From Eutreptiella sp. 'Long Island Sound 2002' (lineage: Eukaryota > Euglenozoa > Euglenophyceae > Eutreptiales > Eutreptiaceae): DNA of 64,000 bases. Below the pieces are notes generated by a model, which was given only the letters and a program-made list of their open reading frames with translations, was not told where the DNA came from and made no database searches. Location: NCBI GenBank assembly GCA_964036045.1, contig OZ038384.1, positions 64,019,355-64,083,354 on the forward strand. Direction: 5' to 3'. A program made the translations under genes and the position numbers. Positions 33,054 to 46,231 of the stretch are shown one piece after another (positions within the stretch are counted from its first letter, which is position 1; every line of letters starts with the position of its first letter).

Positions 33054-36000
33054 TGACGCGTTCCCGTGGGGGGCCTGGCCACGGGACGCTGCGGTGGACA
33101 CGCACAACTGAGCAGGCAGGCAAAGCACTACGCTCACAGGGGCATCATTGCGCTTGTGTCATGTGACAAAGCGTTTCAGGATCCTTGCCACTCTGAAACA
33201 AGGGAACAAAGGTATGTACAGCAACACATCAGGATATGTACACATGGGGTTAAGACTGGACTGGGGTAAGGGCATCACAGGACAATAGACACTCAGTCCC
33301 AACACATATCCCAATCCCAGGTCCGACCCTCTCAGTGGCTGGTGGGGGCGGGGGCTCAAACACAACCCATGCCCTGCTCAGTCCGGACCCTGAAACCCTG
33401 CCAATAGGGGGGCCGTCTCGCCCAGCCACAGGCGAGTTCCTGGAAACTAAATGTCTCCAAGGCCCATCGACAGTAGCTTCCCATGCTCCCTTAACGACAG
33501 GTCCCAACTCCTCTCTGAGCCAGAGATTTGGCCCCGCCATTATCCCCTAGGAGTTGGTAGCTGAAAATGGGCTGTTCCAGCCCAAACTGATATTAGCTCA
33601 AAAACTTCCAAAATTGACCCCTCGTCCGGACCCGCCAGAGGTAGGGACGAGGCAACTGACCCTATCATCCTCGAGTATGAACTTTATGGAGCCCTCACCC
33701 AACCTGGTTCCCTCTGAGGTCACGGCATCAGGGCACCACGGGTTCGTCAAGTGGGGTCATGATGCCAAAATCACCAAAATTGGCATCATTCTCACGCGTG
33801 GTCTGCCCGGCCAGGGCAAGCCCAATGGCTCACAGGACAGGAGGCAGGACCTGGGACCTTTATCTGAGTGTACAACTTGTAATTAGGTCCAGGTTCCTCC
33901 TGGGCAAAGAGATATGGGGCCGCCCATTTACCACACGGCGGGATGAAATTGGGGTCCCAAAAGGGGGTCATTTTGGCTGCTCGAAATGAGCCAAAATTCA
34001 GGGGTGCTCCCAATAGTATATCTCCACGCCGGCTTGGAGGTCGGATCCGCCATTCCATACCTGATCCACCAGGAGTCCAACAAAGACTCCCATGCACTTG
34101 GCCCCATAAGATCTCCATGCCATTTGGCGTGGTGACAATCCCAATTGGGTCCACAAATGCCAAAATGGCAAAATTGCCCACACTCACTTTGGGCTAGCAC
34201 CTTAACGAAGGTTGCTCCGCTTCGCCCACGTGGTCTGTGAACCATGGGGACCAATATGCATAACACCCATGTCATATATGGTCCATTGGTCCATGCGTCT
34301 GGCGTGCACGGGTGGGCTGAACATAGTGCACGGCGGGCAGAAAATGTGGAAAATTGCTCAAAATGGCCGAAAATGCGCACACTAATGGTTGGGGCAAATA
34401 AGGCACATGCCCGACTTGGACCTGAGTGTGCCAGAGGATTGGTATCAAGTCATATGTGTCCTATATATCACTTGGGCGTCGCCCAACTCCTCCAGTATTG
34501 GGAATGGCAGGGTCGCCAAGTGAGCCCATGATTTGGGATAGTTCCAAATCGCCAACATGGCGGCCACGGTATGCCAAGCCCAAGAGGAGTTATTCGCCGG
34601 GTCCAAGATATGTTTGGCACCGAAGTATGTACCCTCAAAAAATACTTGGGTCATGATGTCAATTGAGCGCAACGCTGAGATACACGGCCTCCAGGCAAAA
34701 AACAACAATATTGGCAAAAAAATACCCAAAAGTGCCTCGAAAGGCGCACAAATATATTACAATATCTTCGGCTTGGATTGAGTAATCGACCAATCCTTCT
34801 AAACACAATGACTTGACACCAATGACCTTCGATTCCACATATGTGCTCCACTTGGGGCGCTTTGAAAGGTCACGAGCGCTACTTCCCAAGTGGGCACATG
34901 AAAATATGGAAAATTGCAAAACACACACCTTGCTCCCAACGCATCGCTTTGGGATCGCCACACAAGCTTTCCTCCACGAAGGTTAGGCTCGCAATTGATC
35001 GTGGGGAGTATAAGGAAGGGCCTCGTGCAATATGAGGTCCATTGCTGGGTGTATCGCTCTTAGCCAAACCCGCCAAATGGGCACGCAATACAACACATGG
35101 CACATACCACATATTGCCCAAAAAGGTAGCCCCCCCCCCACGATATGTCATGCCCCTCCAAGGGCATAACTTTGTGTCAATCGCTCATAGGAACTGAAGG
35201 AGGGTTCCTATGCAACACCAACACTCACGCGCTACACTCAGAAGTGTTCTTAACGCACGCAATATCATGGCCAAAGAGTTATAACGCAAACTCTACCCTC
35301 TTGACCATGATCCATTACGCTAGCGCGCACGTGTGGAGACGCAAGGCATATAAAGCTTCCTAAATTACGTCGGGAGTATTGTGAATACATCCCACGTTTT
35401 CTTATTGTCATTCCTCGCAAGCGGCACGAGATATGACCCTAACAAGTGGCCTCATGAATCAACTTTGTTTTGCCCATATCCCTAATACAAATGGAAGGCA
35501 AGACAAAAGGAAAGTTGATTCGTGCATAGGGAAGCACGTAGGTCCACTCGAAAGAGGTCAAATCAAGTGCGGGGATGTCGAAATCAAAAATCCGATTTCG
35601 ACATCCTGAAAAATTCGGATTAAGGTTGCGAGTGTAAAATGTGAAAATTGCGGATGCATCAATGCAATTCCTGAAGACTTTAGAGTCTTCGTCACGGACT
35701 GCGCTAAAATATCTGTATATAACAGTTAAACTGGCGGTTACCCTAAAGTCGCGAACTAACCGCCAGCTGTCAAAACAGTGAGTATCAGAACGGAAGCGTA
35801 AAAATTGACGGAAACAATATGAAAATAAAACCCTGTTGATTCCTGATATTCTGATATATAAATCTCCGCTGGCGGCGCATCGGTTGCCGATGCGGGGCTT
35901 TACGGCACGGAACACGCTCCCGCCGGGCTCGCACCAGGCGTCAACGGGCGTCTTCCCTTCCGTACATGGGGTTAGTGGACCGGAGTCCGGTTGTATGCCC

Positions 36001-37366
36001 TACCCCAGCCATGGGGTTCTGGGTACCGCTTCACCCCCCTCCTTAGAGCAAACCCTGGGGGGGGGCTCGATAATACGACGCATGGCAGCGGGTACCCAGG
36101 AACTTTTCCTGAAGGGGGGGGTGTCACATCCTCACTTCAGGCTGATTCGCAGGTTAGGCTGCCCAAATCCCACAGTAAGACAGGTACGGTGCTGTAGCTG
36201 TTAGTAACTGCAAGTATAGTATCAAGTATCAAGTCCCGGGTCCTGGCAGCGATGGTTCGGCATCCAAAGGACCCGTTAATCCATACCAGGCGCACCAGGT
36301 GCCGGCTGCGACGGTCACTACCACAGTGGCAGTGGCATACACGGCCAACATAGGCGTCACACGACGACCGAGGTTGTCCCACAGGTCGAGAGCGACCACA
36401 AAGATCCATCAGGCTACCCCAAGCTTCCCAAGGCCCGCCGGCTGGGGGAGAGTCCCCACTGGTCCTTCCTCGGGCGCACCATGTCCATATCCACGACGCG
36501 AGTACAGAGTGGTACAGCCGAACGAGTTCCTCCTTAAGGGATCGGGCATCAAGGCAGTCTTTTTCCGCGCCCTATTACCACGAAGGCCATACATGAGGGA
36601 GTCCTCATGCAGTGTGGGCGGAGGCGTCGACTCCTCAAACCACCAGTTTCCCAGGCAGACTGACCGAGGTCAGGAGCACCGGAGGCCGCCACCCGACTGC
36701 AAGTGCGTCTGCCAGTCGGTAGGCTCACACTGGGACTGACAGTGGCGGACCGCTGGGAGTGTAGTCAGGCAACTGGGCTTCCCGCCTGGCGCCATCAGGA
36801 TCTCCACATCACAGCGAATAGGGCACACGGTATCACGGGCACTCAAACAGAAGAATCTGTACTTAAGTACTGGTCCAGGCTGGACCTGAAGTAAAAGCAT
36901 GTAAACGGCGACTCAGGGCGCCTTTGTATGCCGATTCGCAGGGAAAAACAGTCCACACTCGATGATGGGCTGATAAATCCAACATACAGATGCACACATC
37001 CTGGGGGGGGGCAGAAAGACAAGTAATAAGCGGGGTAATGGGCGTGTAAACACACTCTGGATAGAGCGCCAAACCACGCCCCGGTTAGGATAAGGCATAT
37101 GCAGGAGGGTGGATAGGAAAACGCCTGAGTTCAGGCCATATATAGTCTGCAGACACACGTCGACTGGTCTGGATCCCGCAAGTGCCATGGGACCAGACCA
37201 CACACCAAAAAAAAATCGCACTGCCGATGACAGCGGCATCCGTTGCGCAACGTCGTATGCGCTTCAAGGCCCCAAGAGCTCAGGAAAAGGAGGTCAGTCG
37301 CCCTACCTGGTTTCCCAAGGATTCAGCAGGGGGGGGGTGACTAATAGAAGTGAAAAAGAGGGGCCA
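33054..37366 (-). repeat. Chromovirus long terminal repeat, copy R1 (about 4.3 kb)
   Basis: The left edge (TGACGCGTTCC) is fixed because this sequence and 51755 onward become alike exactly there while their left flanks differ. The right edge at 37366 is inferred: read on the minus strand, a purine tract GGAGGAGGA precedes TGGCCCC, so the repeat would start TG and end CA. Homologous sequence occurs at 38263-42028 and 51755-56021. It contains no recognisable gene. Its middle part (about 35900-36010) differs from R2, and everything from about 35050 to 36010 differs from R3. Confidence 0.6.
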
Positions 37367-38262
37367 TCCTCCTCCGGATTCAGCAGGGGGGGTATATGGC
37401 CACTCTGATGGCAGGTCACCGAAAGATGTAAGAAAGCAAGCAAGTGAGGGACGATCCGTCGACCACACAAGCGCTCAAACTGCATCAGGGGAGAGCTCAG
37501 GGCGCTGATCAGGCACCCCTGGCTGCAATCGCCCGGGTGAGTGCTGCCAAGTCCGAGACCCGAATCTTGGTCTTGTGCCTGCGGATGTACTCCATGAAGG
37601 GAGTGCTAACCCGCGGCACAAACGAGGAGACGGGTTCCCAGGTGTCGTGGGACGGTCCAAAGCCTCGCCAACGAACCTTGAACTCCAGGCCTCCGGGTGC
37701 CGAGGCTTTCGGACGCTGAGCAAGGATCTTCTCGACTGTATAGTCGTCCTGCTAAGCATAGTCGTCGTCCGAATCAGCCTCATGTGCGGCATAGTTCAGG
37801 GACACATGTTGGCCACGGAGGTCGGGTTCCCGCACACGGAGTTGACTCTCGTGGCGCTCCCGGAACTGTCCGTGACCCACCTTGATGCGGTAGGTGTCCT
37901 CAGCAATCCTGCGGACCACCTCTCCGGGTGTGAACCAGGTCTTGGTGCGGTGGGTGCCCATAGGGCGGGGTCTGATCACCCACACCGGGTCTCCCACCCT
38001 GAACTTCTGCGATGTCCAGCTCGGGGCGGACTTCTGACGCTCAGCATGCTCCTTCTCGAGCTGCTGGCGGATGTCCCGCGCCGTTTGCTCTTGCCGCGCG
38101 AAGAACTCCTTGGCGTCCATGGCCATGCCATCACCAGACAAGGGAAGTCCCCGACCCAGGGGGTCCCTGCCGAACAGAATCTGGTGAGGGGACAAACCAC
38201 CCGGGGTGGGGGTGTCATGATGGGCCTTCAGAGCGGGCCACATCTCCTCAAACCAGTTCCGA
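37367..38262 (-). pseudogene. Chromovirus E1: integrase C-terminus and chromodomain fragment
   Basis: The minus-strand frame from 38262 to the stop at 37509 encodes the end of integrase (from NWFEEMWPALKAHHDT through KFRVGDPVWVIRPRP) and the chromodomain (DDYTVEKILAQR, FKVRWRGFGPSHDTWEP). One in-frame TAG at 37752-37754 separates the two parts. At 38262/38263 the pol sequence is joined directly to LTR sequence equivalent to position 33713, so the rest of this copy was deleted. 37367-37508 is the 3' untranslated part with the purine tract. Confidence 0.8.
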
Positions 38263-41200
38263 CCTGGTTCCCTCTGAGGTCCCGGCATCAGGACACCACG
38301 GGTTCGTCAAGTGGGATCATGATGCCAAAATCACCAAAATTGGCATCATTCTCACGCGTGGTTCGCCCGGCCAGGGCAGGGCAAATGGCTCACAGGATAG
38401 CAGGCAGGACCTAGGACTCATATCTGAGTGTACAACTTGAAATTGGGTCGAGGCTGCCTGTGGGCAAAGAGATATGGGGCCGCCAATTGACCACACGGGG
38501 GGGGTGAAATTGGGGTCCCAAAAGGGGGTCATTTTGGCTGCTCGAAATGAGCCCAAATTCCGGGGTGCTCCCAATAGTATATCTCCACGCCGGCTTGGAG
38601 ATCTGATCTGCCATTCCATACATAACACACCGGGAGTCCAACAAAGACTCCCATGCACTTGGCTCCATAAGATCTCCATGCCATTCGGCGTGGTGACAAT
38701 CCCCATTGGGTGCACAAATGCAAAAATGGCAAAATCGTCCACACTCACTTTGGGCTAGCACCCTAACGAAGGTTGCTCCGCTTCGCGCACGTGGTGTGTG
38801 AACCATGGGGACCAATGTGCATAACACCCATGTCATATATGGTCCATTGGTCCATGCGTCCGGCGTGCACGGGTGGGCTGAACATAGTGCACGGCGGACA
38901 GAAAATGTGGAAAATTGCTCAAAATGGCCGAAAATGCGCACACTCATGGCTGGGGCAAATGAGGCACATGCCCGACTTGGACCGGAGTGTGCCATAGGAT
39001 TGGTATCAAGTCATATGTGTCCAACATATACTTTGGGCGTCGCCCAACTCCTCCGGTATTGGGAATGGCAGGGTCGCCAAGTGAGCCCATGATTTGGGAT
39101 AGTCCCAAATTGCCAACATGGCGGCCACGGTATGCCAAGCCCAGGAGGAGTTATTCGCCGGGTTCAAGATAAGTTGGGCACCAAAGTATGTACCCCTATT
39201 AGATACTTGGGTCATGATGTCAATTGAGCGCAACGTTGAGATACACGGTCGCTACTTGACATCATGAAGGGCAAAAAACAGCAATATTGGCGAAAAAACA
39301 CCCAAAAGTGCCTTGAAAGGCGCACAAATATATTATAATATCTTCAGCTTGGATTGAGTAATCGACCAATCCTTCTAAACACAATGAAATGACACCAATG
39401 ACCTCAGATTCCACATATGTGCTCCACTTCGGGCGCTTTGAAAGGTCACGAGCACTACTTCCCAAGTGGGCACATGAAAATATGGAAAATTGCAAAACAC
39501 ACACCTTGCGCATCGCTTTGGGATCGCCACACAAGCTTTCCCCCAAGAAGGTTAGGCTTGCAATTGATCGTGGGGAGTATAAGGAAGGGCCTCGTGGAAT
39601 ATGAGGTCCATTGCTGGGTGTATCGCTCTTAGCCAAACCCGCCAAATGGGCACGCAATACAACACATGGCACATACCAGATACTGCCCAAAAAGGTAGCT
39701 CCCCCGGCGATATGTCATGCCCCTCCAAGGGCATAACTTTGTGTCAATCGCTCATAGGAAATCAAGGAAAGTTCTTATGCAACACCAACACTCGCGCGCT
39801 ACACTCGAAAGTTATCCTAACGCACGCAATATCATGGCCAAAGAGTTATAACGCAAGCTCTACCCTCTTGACCATGATCCATTACGCTAGCCCACACGCG
39901 TGGAGACGCAAGGCGTATAAAGCTTCCTAAATTACGTCGGGAGTATTGTGAATACATCCCACGTTTCCTTATTGTCATTCCTCGCAAGCGGCACGAGATA
40001 TGACCCTCACAGGTGGCCTCACGAATCAACTTTGTTTTGCCCATATCTCTAAGACAAATGGAAGGCAAGACAAAAGGAAAGTTGATTCGTGCATAGGGAA
40101 GCACGTAGGTCCACTTGAAAGAGGTCAAATCAAGTGCGGGGATGTCGAAGTCCAAAATCCGATTTGGACATCCTGAAAAATTCGATTAAGGTTGCGAGTG
40201 TAAGATTTGAAAATTGCGGATGCATCAATGCAATTCCTGCAGACTTTAGAGACTTCGTCACGGATTGCGCTGAAATATCTGTATATAACAGTTAAACTGG
40301 TGGTTACGCTAAAGTCGCGAGCCAACCGCCAGCAGTCAAAACATTGATTATCAGAAGGGAAGCGTGAAAATTTACGGAAACAGTATGAAAAAAAAACCCT
40401 GTTGATTCCTGATATTCTGATATATAAATCTCCGCTGGCGACGCATCGGTTGCCGATGCGGCCGCTAATAACTGAAATGCCCAGATCTCTCACACCGACA
40501 CGTCTTACGTACATCTGTTGTTAGGGTTAGGTTGCCGAATCGACGGCTGAAGGCGGTGCGGGGCAGATTGGCGTGAAATAGTAAGATACCGGCAAATGGC
40601 AGTTTGCCGGTACATGGTAACATGCCCCAAGTGGCCGGAATGCCGTCACGGGGGCTTTACGGCAAGGGACACGCTCCTGCCGGGCTCTCACCGGGCTTCA
40701 TGGGGTTCTGGGTACCGCTTCACCCCCCTCCTTAGAGCAAACCCTGCGGGGGGCTCGATAACACCGAAGCATGGCAGCGGGTACCCAGGACCATCCCCTG
40801 AAGGGGGGGGGTGTCACATCCTCACTTCAGGCTGATTCGCAGGTTAGGCTGCCCAAATCCCACAGTAAGACAGGTACGGTGCTGTAGCTGTTAGTATCTG
40901 CAAGTATAGTATCAAGTATCAAGTCCCGGGTCCTGGCGGCGATTGTTCGGCATCCAAAGGACCCGTTAACCCATACCAGGCGCACCGGGTGCCAGCTGCT
41001 ACGGTCACTACCACAGTGGCAGTGGCATACACGGCCAACATAGGTGTCACACGAGGACCGAGGTGGTCCCACAGGTCGAGAGCGACCACAAAATCCATGA
41101 GGCTACCCCAAGCTTCCCAAGGCCCGCCTGCTGGGGGAAAGTCCCCACGGGTCCTTCCTCGGGCGCACCATGTCCATATCCACAACGCGAGTCCAGAGTG

Positions 41201-42028
41201 GTACAGCCGAACGAGCTCCTCCTTAAGGGATCGGGCATCAAGGCCGTCTTTTCCCTCGCCCTATTACCACGAAGGCCATACATGAGGGAGTCCTCATGCA
41301 GTGTGGGCGGAGGCGTCGACTCCTCGAACCATTAGTTTCCCGGGCAAACCCTCCCCATCCGACTGCAAGTGCGTCTGCGAGTCGGCAGGCTCACACTGGG
41401 ACTGACAGTGGCGGATCGCTGGGAGTGTAGTCAGGCAACTGGGCTTCCCGCCTGGCGCCATCAGGATCTCCACATCACAGCGAATAGGGCACAGGGTATC
41501 ACGGGCACTCAAACAGAAGAATCTGTACTTAGGTACTCGTCCAGGCTGGACCTTAAGTAAAAGCATGTAAACGGCGACTCAGGGCGCCATCGTATTCGAT
41601 TCGCATCCCATCAGGAGGAAAACCGCCCACCTTTCGGTGATGGGCCGACACACAAATGCACATATCCTGGGGGGCAGAAAAACAAGCAATAAGCGGGGTA
41701 ATAGGCGTGTAAACACACTCTGAGCAGAGCGCCAAACCACGCCCCGGTTGGGATGAGGCATATGCAGGAGGGTGGACAAGAAAACGCCTGGGTTCAGGCT
41801 ATATCTAGTCAGCTGACACACGTAGACTGGTCTGGATCCCGCAAGTGCCATGGGACCAGACCACACACCAAAAAATCGCAATGCCGATGACAGCGGCATC
41901 CGTTGCGCAACGTCGTATGGGCTTCGAGGCCCCAAGAGCTCAGAAAATGTCAAGTCAGTCGCCCTACCTGGTTTCCCAAGGATTCAGCAGGGGGGGGGGT
42001 GACAAATAGAAGTTGAAGAGAGGGGCCA
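38263..42028 (-). repeat. Chromovirus LTR, copy R2 (truncated)
   Basis: This matches R1 from 33713 onward and lacks the first 659 bp (the 3' end in element orientation). It is the downstream LTR of E2. It differs from R1 around 40460-40700, where R1 has an unrelated short segment. It carries the same purine tract junction with the internal region (AGAGGAGGA then TGGCCCC on the minus strand). Confidence 0.6.
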
Positions 42029-42171
42029 TCCTCCTCTGGATTCAGCAGGGGGGGGTATATGGCCACTCTGATGGCAGGTCACCGAAAGATGTATGAGAGC
42101 AAGCAAGTGAGGGACGATCCGTCGACCACACAAGCGCTCAAACTGCATCAGGGGAGAGCCCAGGGTGCTGA

Positions 42172-43476
42172 TCAGGCACCCCTGGCTGCAATCGCCCGGG
42201 TGAGTGCTGCCAAGTCCGAGACATGGATCTTGGTGTTGTGCTTGCGGATGTACTCCATGAAGGCAGTATTGACCCGCGGCACGAACGAGGAGACGGGTTC
42301 CCAGGTGTCGTGGGACGGCCCATAGCCCCGCCAACGAACCTTGAACTCTAGGCCTCCGGGTGCCGAGGCGTTCGGACGCTGAGCCAGGATCTTCTCGACG
42401 GTATAGTCGTCCTGCTCAGCGTAGTTGTCGTCCGAATCGGCCTCATGTGCGGCGTAGCTCAGGGACACATTTTGGCAACGGAGGTCGGGTTCCCGCACAC
42501 GGAGCTGACTCTCGTGGCGTTCCCGGAACTGTCTGTGACCCACCTTGATGCGGTAGGTGTCCTCACCAATCCTGCGGACCACCTCTCCGGGTGTGAACAA
42601 GGTTTTGGTGCGGTGGGTGCCCATAGGGCGGGGTCTGATCACCCACACCGGGTCTCCCACCCTGAACTTCTGCGCTGTCGAGCTTGGGGCGGACTTCTGA
42701 CGCTCAGCATGCTCCTTCTCGAGCTGCTGGCTTATGTCCCGCGCCGTTTGCTCTTGCCGCGCGAAGAATTCTTTGACATCCATGGCCATGCCATCACCAG
42801 ACAAGGGAAGTCCCCGACCCAGGGGGTCCCTGCCGAACAGAATCTGGTGAGGGGACAAACCACCTGGAGTGGGGGTGTCATGATGGGCCTTCAGAGCGGG
42901 CCACATCTCCTCAAACCAGTTCCGATGTGGATTGGTGATGTGAATCTTGCGCAGCTTCTGGAACAGCTGCCATCCAGCCACTTCAGCACGGCCGTTAGAC
43001 CTGGCATGACGTATTCCCATGAGGGAACACATAGCCTTGAGCCAGCCACCAGTAAACTGGGGCCCTCGGTCACTGCAAATGGTGCGGGGGATGTCAAAGA
43101 TAGTCAGCCAATGACGAATCATCATGACCGCCACTTCCTTGGCAAGCAACCCCTTTTTGCGTGCCGGAACGGCTACTACATAGCCACTGTGGCGATCCAC
43201 ACAAAGAACCACGCAGTCAAAGGTCTCCTTGCCAATGTGCACTTTGGGCATGGAGAAGACGTCCATGGCCACGCTCTCCATGGGCTGGTCAGGAACCGGG
43301 GTCCATTGGGCTTCCCCCTTGACGTTCCGGTTATCGGGATTGCAGGCCTGACAGGCCGAGCAACCCTTCCTGACCTTCTTGATGGCAGTGTAGAGACCGA
43401 TATGGTCGATCTCGAACCGGCGTTGCATGTCCAGGGCTTGCTTCTTGACACTGGGTGCAGCATGTGGTGGTGCCAA
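42172..43476 (-). pseudogene. pol: E2 integrase with chromodomain
   Basis: Inserts retroelement DNA into chromatin. The zinc-binding HHCC region is only partly in frame, because a one-base deletion near 43450 separates WHHHMLHP from VKKQALDM; KGCSACQAC provides the two cysteines. The catalytic triad is visible as VAMDVF, ICSDRGP and GRAEVAG. The spacing between the second Asp and Glu is shortened by a 7-residue deletion relative to E3, which would be expected to harm the active site. After KFRVGDPVWVIRPRP comes the chromodomain (about 42235-42420): DDYTVEKILAQR, FKVRWRGYG, HDTWEP, with the aromatic residues expected for methyl-lysine binding. It ends with TGA at 42172. Confidence 0.85.
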
Positions 43477-44400
43477 GCTTCACACAGCTCGAGCACCCGG
43501 GACTCCGGTACTAGCAGCTTACCGTTCCGGTAGAGCTTGCCATCTTCCTCAGTCAGCCCCTTTGGCCACTTCTGCCCGTCGTCAGGGTCGCTCACAGCCC
43601 TATACTCGGCCGCAAAGGCCTCAGACTTGGCGTAGTCGTGGGTCCGGTCGTCCTGGAGGCGAGACTCAGGGAAGAGGTGCTTGTCGGACTCAGCTCCATC
43701 AGGGGCGAGTACTCTGACCGCTCTGCCCATCCTCGTTCCGAGGGGGGCATCGGCAGCCATGACAACGAAGCATTTCACACCCTCCTCCTCCATCAGGCGC
43801 TCCATTTCAATGATCTTCCTGGCTTCAGCGGTCTCAGCCTCATCGCCATGGGCAGAGATATCCGTCATGCCCTTGCTGGCGGGATAGGCCCACCTGCTGA
43901 GACAGTCCGCCACGATGTTATCCTTCCCAGGAATATACACAACCGTGAGGTCGAACTTGGCCAAGGTCTCATGCCATCTTGCCCGTCGGGAGGCGGGACC
44001 AGAGGGGGTGTCCACGTGCTCCTTGTGCCACGACTGCAGACTCTGATGGTCGGTGCAGACGGTGACGGGATGGAGAGCTATGTACCCAGCCCATTTCCTG
44101 AGAGCCATGACGATGGCATGCGCCTCCTTTTCCCGGGGCGTCCACGTCCGTCTCTGGCCTTCCGCCAGGACTCGGCTGCAGAAGGCCACGGGCACGTGCC
44201 TCCGATCGTCAAGCACTTGCTCCAACACAGCGCCAACGGCGTAGTCGGAAGCGTCGGTGCGCAGGACGAACCCTCGGTCGGGATCCACGAGGTGCAGACC
44301 CACTGCAGATAGCAGCGCCTGCTTCATCCCCTCAAAGGCACGGTCGGAATCAGCATCCCAGACCAGAGCCTTCTTGGACCCCTTCTTGGTCTCCTCTCAG
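43450..44400 (-). pseudogene. pol: E2 RNase H and connection to integrase
   Basis: RNase H removes the RNA template during reverse transcription. Motifs: LRTDASDYAVGAVLEQ (first Asp), WTPREKEAHAIV (Glu), VTVCTDHQSLQSW (Asp), then VVYIPGKDNIVADCLSR. An acidic linker of about 130 residues leads to the integrase zinc region. A TGA lies just upstream in the RT connection (LKGN then stop, CGA in E4). The frame ends at a one-base deletion near 43450; E3 keeps it open. Confidence 0.85.
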
Positions 44401-45292
44401 TTGCCCTTGAGCATGGTCGTCATGGGGGCTGCATACTCGGCATACATCTTGAGTCACCCCGAGTAGTAGTTGCAGAACTCCAGATACGCCCGTAGCTCAG
44501 AGACCGTCTTGGGCTTTTCCCAGTCCTCAATCGCAGCCACCTTGCCAGTTATGGGCTTTCGCTGCCCGTTCCCGACTACGTGGCCAGCGAAGACCACCTC
44601 GCTTACCGCAATGGTGGCCTTGTAACTGCTGCCCGTGAGTTTGTGCCGAACCAGAAGGTCCAGCACTCGGTGACGTCCCTTTCATGTGCCTCCAGGAGCT
44701 CCTCGTAGCTCATACTGGGGTCCCCGGACGCGATGATCACGTCGTCCACGAAGGGGTCCGCACAGTCACGCACCGGCTCAAACGGGTTCTCCAGCATTTG
44801 CTGAAAAGCCGCATTGCCCCTGGTAACGCCCTTTGGCATCGCCTTCCACTGGAGACCTCCAAGTGGGGTGCTCATGGCTGTGCAGGCACGGGACTCCTCG
44901 GCGAGAGGCATCTGATGATAACCATGTTTCAGGTCAATCACCGTGAAGATTCTCCGCCGGTGTTGTTTTTGCAGCATGTCCCCAATGAGGGGCAGCGTAT
45001 AGCTGTCGTGCTGCGTTTGGGCGTTTAGGCCGCGGTAGTCGACCACGAGCCGCCACTCACCGGCCACCTTCTTGGGGACGACGAAGCACGGAGAGGCCCA
45101 TTCGGAGTGGCACGGCTCGAGCCAGCCTCTCTCGATGAAGTCACAGAGGATCATCTCCATGGCCTCCTTCCTCTCGCCCCTCAGGGCAAACTCCCGGTGT
45201 CCATACACACGAGGGTCCTGCTTCAGTCGTATCTTGGCCTCGCCATACGGTCCACGCACCGGTGGGGGAAACACAGGCTTTCCGCTGAAGAA
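44401..45292 (-). pseudogene. pol: E2 reverse transcriptase
   Basis: Synthesises DNA from the element RNA. Motifs in order: WLEPCHSEWASPCFVVPKK, WRLVVDYRGLN, FTVIDLKHGYHQ (catalytic Asp), MPKGVTRGNAAFQ, and DPFVDDVIIASG near 44741-44752 (catalytic DD). A one-base loss near 44669 relative to E3 shifts the frame after HERDVT; the thumb and connection continue in another frame from 44666 (HKLTGSSYKATIAVSEVVF, LRAYLEFCNYYSG). A TGA follows where E4 has Tyr. The gene is therefore inactive, but all RT motifs are present. Confidence 0.9.
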
Positions 45293-45754
45293 GGTATCAC
45301 CATACTTCTGCTTCGGCCTGGCCCTCAATGCCTGGATCTTGGGACAATCATTGGACTCTGCCTTGGCTTTTCCGGGCACCTGGACCACGGAGCTTACTTG
45401 AGGGGTAGCGACCCCGCTCGGTTTCGGCTCAGGCGGTCTTCCCAGGTGGCCCAAAGGGCCATCTCTGGTCTTGCCTCGGAACAGATCGCCGTAGGTGGGT
45501 GGGCTACCCCCGATTGGCTCGTCCTGGCTGGACAGGTGGTCCAGTACCCTCCTTACGAAGGTATCTCCATCATAGGAACCAGAGACGATCGAGTCCACTT
45601 CCCACCAGGCTCTGTCCTGGCCCTTGCCCTCACGCTGGTTTCCCCAGTCGTGAAAGGGCTGATCCATATACCCCTGAACCAGATCCAACTCCTCTTCAGT
45701 GAGGGGGTCTTCCGATTCTCCGATGTCAACGGGGGGAACCGCAAAGCATTGCCG

Positions 45755-46189
45755 CCATGGCTCTGCTATGATGCGGTTGACACACACGAAATCCGTGGTA
45801 TCGGCCTGATCAAGGCCCCCATCCACATAGTGGAATTCCGTTGGCCATCTCTGGGGTGGCATGGGCTGTCCCTTAGCGTCCTGATAGACACTCTCTCCAG
45901 ACGGTAGGACGAACTTGTTTAAGGTCATGTTGGTCAATGAGACTACCCAATGTCGGGTACCTTCCTCCTCGGTGCATCCCATAGGAACAACCAGCACTGC
46001 CTTGGAGCGGTCCTTGCGAATGTTCGCTATCGCTCTTGGAATGTCCCAACGGGGGCAATGGATCCACATCAATCCCTGATGCGGACCCCAGTACTTCTCA
46101 CAAACCCGAAGATCGGCGGAGGTTCCTGAAGAGAACGCATCCAGGGCCAGATCTGAAGCTCCCAGGTCCGCAACCACTCGGCTCGCCAC
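45755..46189 (-). pseudogene. E2 spacer with degenerate methyltransferase-like domain
   Basis: Between protease and RT lies a domain with DLALDAFSSG, then GLMWIHCPRWDIPRAI, then AVLVVPMGCTEE and KFVLPSGESVYQD. The order DAF.S, W(I/N)-x-P-x-x-x-I-x-R, VVP resembles the adenine-methyltransferase-like domain known from DIRS-type and some other algal or protist retroelements. The normal catalytic NPPW/DPPW position reads HCPR here. E2 has lost 11 residues (33 bp) compared with E3 after CEKYW. The assignment rests on my reading of the pattern, not on a search. Confidence 0.4.
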
Positions 46190-46231
46190 TTCCGGCCTTA
46201 CGCCGTACTCCTGGTTTGCTGGCCCAGTTGC

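Noticed and set aside
33928-34380. Minus-strand ORFs of 130-190 codons shared by the LTRs (also at 38411-38995 and 52599-53138)
   Set aside because: Lengths and starts differ between copies, the opposite strand is equally open, and no domain is visible.
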